From: Parabacteroides sp. Marseille-P3160
Lineage (GTDB): Bacteria; Bacteroidota; Bacteroidia; Bacteroidales; Tannerellaceae
Reading direction: 5' to 3'
Length of the DNA stretch: 64,000 nucleotides
Assembly: GCF_900162725.1 (NCBI RefSeq)
Contig: NZ_LT799418.1
Span: 1,852,497-1,916,496 of the forward strand
Position numbers and translations under genes: made by a program. Shown piece by piece: positions 52,625 to 59,670 of the stretch. Every line of letters begins with the position of its first letter. Positions within the stretch are counted from its first letter, which is position 1. Below the pieces are notes generated by a model that saw nothing but the letters and a program-made list of their open reading frames with translations, was not told the origin of the DNA and ran no database searches.

Positions 52625-53940
52625 CTATTGTCCCCAATCTATATTGCTCCAACCATTCGTGAAACCTTGGTTCAGCGCGCTGTTGGCAAAAGACGTGACG
52701 GCCGCTCCTCCTACCGGCCCTACATAGATCGTGAGAACTCCTCCGGCAAATCCGCTCTCGAACAGAGCCGCTCCATGCCCGAAACTGGTCACATTCCCTT
52801 GGACAATATTTATCGTCAGGTTAATGGTTCCACCAATCAAACCGGCTATCAGATCATCGATCAGTAAGTATTCACCCGTTTCATCCGTATAACGCAACGG
52901 ATTATTCAAACAGTAAGAATACCGGTTGTAATTCTGGCTGAAATCGATCAACTGTACATACGGGTCGGGAGCCAGGAAGCGCCCTACTGCCGGGTCGTAC
53001 AGCCGGGCATTCATATTGCCAAACCATGGCAGGTGTTCATGCCCCGTATAGCCCCTGCCTAAAAACAAGGTGGGCTCGCTTCCGGGAGCATATACCTCCT
53101 ATGTGGACAGATTACGCAAACGGCCCCAAGCATCGTAACTCAACTCTTCGGTTACTCCCTCGGCCTATTCGCAATATGCGTAATGCTGCCCTGGTAATCC
53201 CTGTAAATATAATAAAGATCCCAGTCACTTGCATTTTCTTTGACTAAAACTGCCGGTGCGGAATAATAATCGCCTCCCAGATATAACTTTTCCTTCGTTC
53301 CCGAGGGTGTCTCGTCGATCTCGTAGCAACCTCCCAGGTAGTAACGCGTCAATTGATTCGCGCCTCCTTTGGTTATACTCATCTTTACACGGTCATATAC
53401 TCTCCGTTATAAACGAAAGAGGCTGTAATCCCGTTTTCTACAATTGCCGCCGGACGCCGGAAGGAAGTGTAATCAATATCCTGTAAACGAACAGGAATGC
53501 TGCCGCCGATGATCGTCGCTTCCGTTAAAGCATACGGTTTCGAGTTGCCTCCATAGGTAAATGTTCCCGCGTCGCTACGGCTCGTCAGGTTCCCTTTCGG
53601 GTCGAATATCACCGTCTTCCCGGCGTAGGAGGTCAGGTGGTTCAGGTTGTCATAACCGAAATTCTCCGTTTTCGAATGCCTTACGTCGGTGCGGCTGCTC
53701 AGGTTGGAAGTCGCCGCATCAAAGACATAACGGAAGTTTATAAAATCGTCCGACGGATTCATGGCTCTCCTGCCCGTCGGCAAGCCGTAACTATTATAAT
53801 CATAGTATCGGTGAATAAATCCCGTCCAGATTTTCGTTGGGCGCCCGCCTCCGTCTTCAAGCTCACCGAAGAAGACGGAGGCACTCCCGTCTATCTCCGT
53901 TAAAGTTCCGTTGGCATAACTATAGGCCTCGTAAAATCTG
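52625..53940 (-). pseudogene. Rhs/YD-repeat core, disrupted
   Basis: Rhs-type sequence is readable across the region in three pieces: FYEAYSYANGTLTE to VYNGEYMTV (53940-53385), MSITKGGANQLTRYY to YQGSITHIAN (53382-53152), and the core end FLGRGYTGHEHLPWFGNMN, ARLYDPAVGRFLAPDPYVQ (53095-52628), the hallmark Rhs-associated core. Lesions are a frameshift at about 53384, another near 53163, an in-frame TAG at 53101-53099 and an in-frame TAG at 52627-52625. The 5' end is also missing: no signal or secretion domain. The product cannot be made as one protein. Confidence 0.88.
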
Positions 53941-54234
53941 TTGTCCGGAGAGAGTATATAGAGTGATCGTACCTTTATCCGTTTCTTCCCATCCGTTTAC
54001 CTCGACCTTCAGGTAGCCTGTGGTCGGATTCGGATAGATACGGAACTCTTTTTCCGAAAGGATCTCGGAGTAATATTCCGGCTCCGTAGAGGATTCGGGT
54101 GCCGATTTCGTACTGACGATAATTTTCCTTTTAATGCGATTGCCGGCATTGTCGTACGAATACTTCACCTTGCTTTGCCCCCAGACAGATAAAAAGGGGA
54201 TCGTTAGGATGATGAATGTAAAAAATAGTTTCAT
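53920..54234 (-). CDS. Small secreted YD-like protein with truncated T9SS sorting tail
   Basis: The 104-aa ORF has a signal peptide (MKLFFTFIILTIPFLSVWG), a YD-repeat-like KVKYSYDNAGNRIKRK, a linker and the start of a T9SS type A sorting domain (EFRIYPNPTTGYLKVEV, ITLYTLSGQQIL). It stops at TAG, without the usual final LPxGIY...K strand. The lost end coincides with the first readable Rhs codons in another frame (53940), so a deletion probably fused the two genes out of frame. Upstream DUF3244-like gene ends 17 bp away. Confidence 0.65.
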   Translation of the reverse strand: MKLFFTFIILTIPFLSVWGQSKVKYSYDNAGNRIKRKIIVSTKSAPESSTEPEYYSEILSEKEFRIYPNPTTGYLKVEVNGWEETDKGTITLYTLSGQQILRGL

Positions 54235-54251
54235 GTCGTTGGATAAAATGT

Positions 54252-54632
54252 TTATTTGGAATAATAAGCTTCGAACAGATGGGTATCATCACCTAAAGTA
54301 ATGACAAAATCCGTATAGCCGTCCGGAAGTGGAAGGCTTACCGGTTCCTCTTCCGTCAAGGTAGCATACATCTCAAAGAGCAGGTTTCCTTGGCCGTCGG
54401 AAATCTGAATCAGAACTTCCCGGGGCTCTATGTCATTGTTGTAAAAGAGAAGAGTCGTCTCGTTCTGGACGTATACCTCGTAGGGTATGACCAAACTTGA
54501 TTTCAACTTGCGTTCCTTCTGGAGCAGGGTTAATACTTGTATAGCCGCCTTTTTATTGTTTGAAAAAACAGAAAAGGGAAACAGGGAAAGTAATGCCCCG
54601 CATAATAAAAAGTAGTAGAATAATTTATCCAT
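54252..54632 (-). CDS. Small secreted DUF3244-like protein
   Basis: I chose the ATG at 54632 (MDKLFYYFLLCGALLSLFPF), which opens a signal peptide; the longer frame adds an unlikely leader. The mature part of about 105 aa has a beta-sandwich pattern ending in ITLGDDTHLFEAYYSK, like small DUF3244 proteins of gut Bacteroidota. Function unknown. It precedes the small T9SS-tail gene by 17 bp and lies downstream of the TPR-HTH regulator. Confidence 0.6.
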   Translation of the reverse strand: MDKLFYYFLLCGALLSLFPFSVFSNNKKAAIQVLTLLQKERKLKSSLVIPYEVYVQNETTLLFYNNDIEPREVLIQISDGQGNLLFEMYATLTEEEPVSLPLPDGYTDFVITLGDDTHLFEAYYSK

Positions 54633-54809
54633 GATGTCATTATTTAAAGAGTTAAACATAGGATAAAAATAGAACCTGTTTTCCTTTCTCACCACATTTT
54701 CTCACCGAATTCCGGTATGCAGACCGGACAAGGGAAATATGATATATTTGCTTGTAAAACAAATAAATACTATTTCAGCAGTTGTAAAATATGGTATGCA
54801 GGTAACCGT

Positions 54810-56573
54810 TCAGTCTTCCGGTTGGGGTGATTCCGGACCTGTAAGGTGTTTTAAATAATCTTCTATTTTCAGGTTTTGGTTGGTCATGCCGACTTTTTTC
54901 ATGATCCGGTGGCGTTTGGATTTAATCGTGTTGACTGTCTTGTTGAGGATGATGGCAAGATCGCTGATGGAAAGATCGAACATCAGCAGGCAACAAAACA
55001 GTATCTCTTCTTCCGAAAGGTGAGGTATAGCCTCTTGAAGTTTATCGGTAAAAGAGGGGTATAGTTCATCGGCTATTCCTTTCAGGTTTACTTTATCTTC
55101 CTCCGAGAGAAAAGGACCGCCGAATATCTTTTCGATGGCGCTTTTGTATTCGCTTTGCTTTTTCCTCTCTTGCAGCGGAAGATTGGAAATTAATTCGATC
55201 TTCCGGTATAATACTGAATTTCTAAATAACGACGCTTTGATGAGTTCCGCAAAACGACGGACTTGTGTTATTTTCTGTTCCTTCGCTTTTAGCTCTATCT
55301 CGTTTCGTTCGTTGATCAACTGCTTTTCCCGGATAATGGCGCCCTGCGCTTCGGAGATTCTGAGTAGTTCGAGATTTTTCCTTTTTCGTTTGTTGATTTC
55401 CATCTGATAGAAAACAAACGAAAGGAGTAGCAGGAATAATAAGATGCAGGCAAACAGCAGGATCTGGTTTCTTTGTAAACTCAGACGCATATTGGCATTT
55501 GCCATTTGCTCCTGGTTATATTTCTGTTCGATTTCATATAGTTGATGGGCATGTTTGTTTGAAGCAAGGGAATCGAATAGAAGTCTCGATTGTTCCAGGT
55601 AATGCAATGCCGATTGGTAATTTCCCGCCTCTTTTTCCACCTCATAGATCCGGTTGTAAAGTATTTCCTGATCCTCCGGAAGTGGAAGGCTGTCGAGTGC
55701 CACCGCTAATTCTCTTTTCGCTTCATCCCGATCTTTTATTTCTAGGCTGATATGGGCCAGGGAAAAATAGGCGGAACTGTTAGAAGGATCATACCGGATG
55801 GCTTTTTTAAAATAATTCCGGGCACGGGTGAAGTCTTTCATTTCTTGATATACGATGCCGATATGGTTGGCAACAGATGACTTGAGGATCGAGTCGTCCG
55901 GGGCGCTATCCAACATGGAGTCCACGCGCATATAGAATTCTATAGCCTTCTGGTAGTTCCGTTCGAGTGTATAGGTATCCCCCTGGTCACGGATGGTGAT
56001 CAGTCGGCTACGGCGATTGCCAGCCTTGTTAAAGTAGTTTTCCGCCTGGACGTAATAATTACGCGCCGGTTCGGTCGCAAGTTCCGTTTGGTACAGGTCT
56101 GCTAGATAACTGCTGATATAGCCGCCGAGATTGTATTTCTTTACTTCGTCTGCCAAAGGCAAGGCTTCCAGATACTGCTTGATCGCTGCTTCATTTTCTC
56201 CCTGATCGGCGTAATACCGGCCCTGATAATACCGGATCTCCGCTTCTTTTCCTTTTTGGGAAGTTTTCTTGAAATAGGACTCTGCTTTCTTTAATAGGCT
56301 GTCCGGGTAGATCGTTTGTCCTAAGGAATCCCGAAGAAGGCAACCCGCCATGCAATATCCGGCAAAATCTTCTTCCGGCAGCGAACCTGCAGCCAGCGTC
56401 GAATCAATCAGTTCCAATGCCCTTAAAGGATCTTCGTCCTTTAACATCAAAATACGGTGCAATGCCTCTTTATGGCTGTATGAACCGGTGCATGCGTAGA
56501 AAAAGGCGAAAGCGACAAGGACAAATACAATCGTCCAGTTCCTTTGATTCACTTTTTTGTCTTCTTTTTCCAT
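54810..56573 (-). CDS. TPR-transmembrane-HTH regulator
   Basis: A Bacteroidetes-type membrane regulator. The 587-aa protein has an N-terminal hydrophobic segment (IVFVLVAFAFFYAC), about six tetratricopeptide repeats (about 40-350; for example AAIKQYLEALPLADE, ARNYFKKAIRYDPSNSSAYF), a second membrane helix (about 375-393, ILLFACILLFLLLLSFVFY), a coiled coil (about 395-440) and a C-terminal LuxR-like helix-turn-helix (LSEEEILFCCLLMFDLSISD, LNKTVNTIKSKRHRIMKKVG). Targets unknown; the downstream secreted genes and Rhs remnants are plausible ones by position. Family-C palindromes lie about 210-270 bp upstream of its start. Confidence 0.85.
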   Translation of the reverse strand: MEKEDKKVNQRNWTIVFVLVAFAFFYACTGSYSHKEALHRILMLKDEDPLRALELIDSTLAAGSLPEEDFAGYCMAGCLLRDSLGQTIYPDSLLKKAESYFKKTSQKGKEAEIRYYQGRYYADQGENEAAIKQYLEALPLADEVKKYNLGGYISSYLADLYQTELATEPARNYYVQAENYFNKAGNRRSRLITIRDQGDTYTLERNYQKAIEFYMRVDSMLDSAPDDSILKSSVANHIGIVYQEMKDFTRARNYFKKAIRYDPSNSSAYFSLAHISLEIKDRDEAKRELAVALDSLPLPEDQEILYNRIYEVEKEAGNYQSALHYLEQSRLLFDSLASNKHAHQLYEIEQKYNQEQMANANMRLSLQRNQILLFACILLFLLLLSFVFYQMEINKRKRKNLELLRISEAQGAIIREKQLINERNEIELKAKEQKITQVRRFAELIKASLFRNSVLYRKIELISNLPLQERKKQSEYKSAIEKIFGGPFLSEEDKVNLKGIADELYPSFTDKLQEAIPHLSEEEILFCCLLMFDLSISDLAIILNKTVNTIKSKRHRIMKKVGMTNQNLKIEDYLKHLTGPESPQPED

Positions 56574-56785
56574 TGCTTTATTAATATGGAATGAGATGTG
56601 TTTGTGCAGAATGATTATGACTTTTTTTTATCATATGCGTAACTTTAATACAAATAAACAAAAAATATGATTTACAAATCCGTAAGTTTTCCTATTCTTT
56701 GGAATATTCGGCGGATTCAATTCTATTTTTTGCGTATTTAATAAATATTTTGCGAGTCTAAAAAGAGCATTGCGCCGCCCTGAAA

Positions 56786-56842
56786 ATCGAGTGTACTCAA
56801 TCAATTCATTGAGTATATTCCTTTTTGATATCGAGTATACTT
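56786..56842. repeat. Tandem 22-bp palindrome-core array, family C (left of IS110)
   Basis: Cores at 56786, 56808 and 56830 (ATCGAGTGTACTC, ATTGAGTATATTC, ATCGAGTATACTT) are spaced exactly 22 bp. Further degenerate copies (TCGAGTATT near 56864, CTCAAT/ATTGAG near 56882-56897) are out of phase. The rest of 56574-56930 is A+T-rich leader sequence with no gene. Confidence 0.7.
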
Positions 56843-56976
56843 CTATGTTGTAATCCAAATTTTTCGAGTATTATTTTTTTTCTCAATCTATATTGAGTAG
56901 TTTATTTACAGGAAGTTGAAAAGAAAACAGGCTCTTCCGTGGAGCAACTTGTCAGCAATAAACTTCCCGCGTTACG

Positions 56977-57029
56977 CTGTAACACTTTGTTGGGAGGATG
57001 ACTTCGGTTATCCTCTTTCTTTGTTACAG
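56977..57029 (-). ncRNA. Candidate bridge RNA stem-loop in the IS110 non-coding end
   Basis: Outer arms CTGTAAC/GTTACAG (56977-56983, 57023-57029) enclose an internal loop, then a 9-bp stem (GAGGATGAC 56994-57002 with GTTATCCTC 57007-57015, one wobble) capped by TTCG on the plus strand. A stem, an asymmetric internal loop and a second stem are the shape of a bridge-RNA target or donor loop. Strand follows the transposase. Guide sequences were not matched to the flanks. Confidence 0.35.
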
Positions 57030-57262
57030 ATATCGCTTTATGGCAAAGAAAACTCACGCTGGGTCAACTTGGCAGTGATGTGAATCCTGTAAAAACAACC
57101 TTCTATCAGCAGACAAATGATCTTCGCTGCATTTTCCTCTTTCAGTTCTCAGGATATAAGCGTCACAGACTCAATAAGCGGACAAAAGCCGCAGGTATAC
57201 TATAGTGATCGCTTTTTTCATAGAGGCAGTCTTTACAGAGATTCATATCTTTATCTTTACCC

Positions 57263-58342
57263 TTACTGTAATACACCATAAGCATATTTCGTTTGTTTCA
57301 AAAGTACAAAATATATTCTATTGGCCAACCGTCTGGCAATTCTTACTATGGCTTTATTTGTTTCCATCCTTCTGCAATAGCGTTTAAATGCCAGGGCCAG
57401 GGCCGGATCCCTACGAACGGCAACCCAGGAACTTTCTATTAAATTAGCTCTTAGACTAGCCTGTCTGCGGGGAGTCATTTCTCCTTTGTTCTCATTTTCT
57501 CCACTGGAATGACAACTGGGAATAATGCCTATAAATCCCGCAAATTTGTCATTACTGCTGAAACGGGCTATATCCTCTATTTCAACCAGGAAAGTGATGC
57601 CTGTTATCAAGCCGATACCCGGTACGCTGCGAATCAATTCCATATTTTTACCATATCGCTCCTCTTTGCTTAATTGCTTGATGACTCGTGTAATGCTAAG
57701 TAATGATTTTCGCTTGGACTCATATTCATCTAAAAGAAAAAGGAACGCTTGGGTACTCATCCCTTCTGCCCGTGAGGCTTCGGTGCGTAACCAGTGGAGA
57801 TAACGTTTGGTTAGGTTGGTATTCTTTGAGAATGAGGACGGTATTTTAACTCCATAAAAATGTAACATCATCTTTATCTGTTGCTTCAAACGGCTTTGAG
57901 CTTTGACAACCGAGTCGCGCATACGTACCACCGAACGATCCTTCAATGTCACGGGAGAAGGTACATGGATGCCTTTTAATTCTTTTGCCCTGAGCGAACG
58001 GGCTATCTTTCGAGAATCCACAGAGTCTGTTTTCTGTAAACGATCCTTTCCCGTCGTCGGAACATCGGCTGCATTGATCACCTGGTTTTTCAACCCCAAA
58101 GACTCTAATTGATAATGGGTCCACCAACCGCTAAAGCCAGCCTCATAGGCTGAATAATAGGTAGCTCCCGGGAAAAACGTTTTCAGATACGACCACAGCT
58201 TTGCTGCTTCCGCTGGTTGACTGAATGTCTTATGGTGACTATGCTCCGTTAAAATTGTTACTGACCAACTCTTCAAATGGACATCTATTCCAACGTAAAT
58301 GCTTTCTCCTTTAAAACTTAATTCTTTTCTTTGTTCTTGCAT
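57263..58342 (-). CDS. IS110-family DEDD transposase/recombinase
   Basis: Catalyses RNA-guided-type recombination in characterised relatives. N-terminal RuvC-like DEDD domain: YVGIDVHLKSWSV (Asp), YSAYEAGFSGWW (Glu), KTDSVDSRKIARSLR (Asp-Asp). C-terminal Tnp domain: SVPGIGLITGITFLVEI, KFAGFIGIIPSCHSSGENE (region of the catalytic Ser) and RANLIESSWVAVRRDP. The frame could start at a TTG at 58381, but the ATG at 58342 is better placed after the -7 element at 58386-58379. About 359 aa, full length and undamaged, so it may be active. Confidence 0.93.
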   Translation of the reverse strand: MQEQRKELSFKGESIYVGIDVHLKSWSVTILTEHSHHKTFSQPAEAAKLWSYLKTFFPGATYYSAYEAGFSGWWTHYQLESLGLKNQVINAADVPTTGKDRLQKTDSVDSRKIARSLRAKELKGIHVPSPVTLKDRSVVRMRDSVVKAQSRLKQQIKMMLHFYGVKIPSSFSKNTNLTKRYLHWLRTEASRAEGMSTQAFLFLLDEYESKRKSLLSITRVIKQLSKEERYGKNMELIRSVPGIGLITGITFLVEIEDIARFSSNDKFAGFIGIIPSCHSSGENENKGEMTPRRQASLRANLIESSWVAVRRDPALALAFKRYCRRMETNKAIVRIARRLANRIYFVLLKQTKYAYGVLQ

Positions 58343-58406
58343 AAGCTTTGAGTATTTATTGTTTGTTGTTTGATTTCTCAAATATAATAATACTCTTGGC
58401 TTATGC
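58339..58406 (-). promoter_or_regulatory. Transposase promoter inside a start-codon-masking inverted repeat
   Basis: The -7 element TATATTTG lies at 58386-58379 on the minus strand. It is bracketed by inverted arms at 58339-58356 and 58389-58406 (8 bp, a 3x3 internal loop, then 7 bp). The arm nearest the gene contains the ATG. A transcript starting at the internal promoter lacks the outer arm; read-through RNA has both and can hide the ATG. Confidence 0.6.
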
Positions 58407-58460
58407 TTTTTTTAACAAGCTTCGCTATTCACTTGACAAACATAGGGACTCATTGATAAA

Positions 58461-58495
58461 ATCGAGTATACTCATTGATAAAATCGAGTATACTC
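58461..58495. repeat. Tandem 22-bp palindrome-core array, family C (right of IS110)
   Basis: Two perfect ATCGAGTATACTC cores at 58461 and 58483; the 22-bp unit is repeated without change over about 44 bp from 58450. A partial third core (ACTC at 58448) abuts the IS110 side. Confidence 0.8.
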
Positions 58496-58512
58496 CTTTT
58501 TTCCGTATAATT

Positions 58513-58534
58513 CGCGACTTTTGGAGACAGCCCC
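58513..58534 (-). mobile_element. Single terminal repeat of the MITE-like family
   Basis: On the minus strand GGGGCTGTCTCCAAAAGTC matches the right end of element 1 (GAGGGTGCGCCAAAAGTC). It lies just outside the family-C array, so this array may belong to a third element whose other end was lost or displaced by IS110. Confidence 0.5.
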
Positions 58535-58636
58535 ATGTAATAAATAGTGAGTGCGGGGAAAGGGTTGGCCTCCATAAAGGGAGCAATTATATTCTTACTG
58601 TCTTTGCACCGATTTTAAAACGCAATGATATTTCTT

Positions 58637-58644
58637 TATCTTTG
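58637..58644 (+). promoter_or_regulatory. Candidate -7 element for metF
   Basis: TATCTTTG matches TAnnTTTG, 69 nt ahead of the metF ATG. No SAM or cobalamin riboswitch is recognisable in the leader. Confidence 0.4.
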
Positions 58645-58713
58645 CAGGAGGATCTATCCGGCAAAATTTCCGACAGGAATAGGCCGTTTGATAAAAAAGA
58701 ATGAATAAACCCT

Positions 58714-59664
58714 ATGACAGTAGCAGAATTGATAAAAAACAGCAAACGCACGGCGTTCTCTTTCGAAATCCTTCCTCCGCTGAAAGGAAATAATATCCAG
58801 CGGGTGTATGATGTGATCGACCGGTTGATCGAATTCGACCCGAAATATATTAATATCACGTCGCATCATAGCGAACCTTCTTATAAGACCTTGCCCGACG
58901 GAACACAGCAATTGGTAAAGGTTCGCAAGCGCCCCGGTTCGGTCGCTATTGCTTCCGCTATCCAGAATAAATATAAAATACTGGCCGTGCCGCACATCAT
59001 CTGCAAAGGCTTTACCAAAGAAGAAACCGAATATGCTTTGATCGACCTGAATTTTCTCCGGGTCTATAACCTGTTGCTGTTGAGAGGTGACACCAAGAAT
59101 CTCGATTCTTCACAGGATCCTTCCCTCTTCCATGCCCATGCAACCGATCTGCAGCAGCAGGTGAATAATTTCAACAAGGGTATCGCTTTGGACAGTTCCC
59201 TATTCGAAGCGAACGAGACGCCTTTTTCCTATGGGATGGCCTGCTATCCGGAAAAACACGAGGAGGCGCCCACTCTGGAATCCGACATTTATTATGCAAA
59301 AGAGAAGGTGAAAAACGGAGCCGGCTACCTGGTCACGCAGATGTTCTTCGATAACTCCAAATATTACGCTTTTGTGGAGCGTTGCCGGGCGGAAGGGATT
59401 ACGGTGCCGATCATTCCGGGTATTAAGCCGATTGTCCTGCAAAATCAACTGACCGTCCTTCCTAAAATATTCCGTTCGGAGATTCCGGAGCCGCTGGCAG
59501 CCGAATTGCGCAAATGCAAAACGGACGAAGAGGCCAAAAACGTAGGGATCGAGTGGGGGATCCAGCAATGCAAGGACCTGATAGCGCATGGCGTTCCCAG
59601 CTTGCACTTCTATACACTGCTTGCTTCCGAAAGCGTCTATCGGATAGCCAGGCAAATTTATTGA
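58714..59664 (+). CDS. metF: Methylenetetrahydrofolate reductase
   Basis: Reduces 5,10-methylene-THF to 5-methyl-THF for methionine synthesis, using FAD. The 316-aa TIM-barrel protein shows FSFEILPPLKGNN, INITSHHSEPS, VPHIICKGFTKEE, LLLRGDTKN and GAGYLVTQMFFDNSKYYAF, ending SVYRIARQIY. It heads a plus-strand cluster with holB 6 bp downstream. Confidence 0.96.
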   Translation: MTVAELIKNSKRTAFSFEILPPLKGNNIQRVYDVIDRLIEFDPKYINITSHHSEPSYKTLPDGTQQLVKVRKRPGSVAIASAIQNKYKILAVPHIICKGFTKEETEYALIDLNFLRVYNLLLLRGDTKNLDSSQDPSLFHAHATDLQQQVNNFNKGIALDSSLFEANETPFSYGMACYPEKHEEAPTLESDIYYAKEKVKNGAGYLVTQMFFDNSKYYAFVERCRAEGITVPIIPGIKPIVLQNQLTVLPKIFRSEIPEPLAAELRKCKTDEEAKNVGIEWGIQQCKDLIAHGVPSLHFYTLLASESVYRIARQIY

Positions 59665-59670
59665 TCCGGT

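Larger units (their letters stand above)
56930..58449 (-). mobile_element. IS110/IS1111-family insertion sequence (approximate limits)
   Basis: Contains one transposase gene (58342 to 57263) and a non-coding downstream end of about 330 bp with strong RNA structure. Such elements have no obvious terminal inverted repeats and no clear target duplication, so both limits are estimates. Family-C palindrome arrays flank it on both sides, suggesting insertion into or beside such an array. A long non-coding end downstream of the transposase is the IS1111-type layout. Confidence 0.65.

Noticed and set aside
54743-54750. TATATTTG on the plus strand as a promoter
   Set aside because: Genes on both sides run on the minus strand, so it would only drive antisense RNA.
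56631-56858. 75-codon minus-strand ORF
   Set aside because: Much of it is a translation of the 22-bp family-C repeats and A+T-rich leader; no start context or similarity.
57100-57260. Protein-like frame in the IS110 downstream end
   Set aside because: Short open stretches are broken by stops in all frames and match no family I know; RNA structure is a better explanation.
58554-58713. SAM or cobalamin riboswitch upstream of metF
   Set aside because: The leader is only about 70 nt after the -7 element and shows no conserved riboswitch core.
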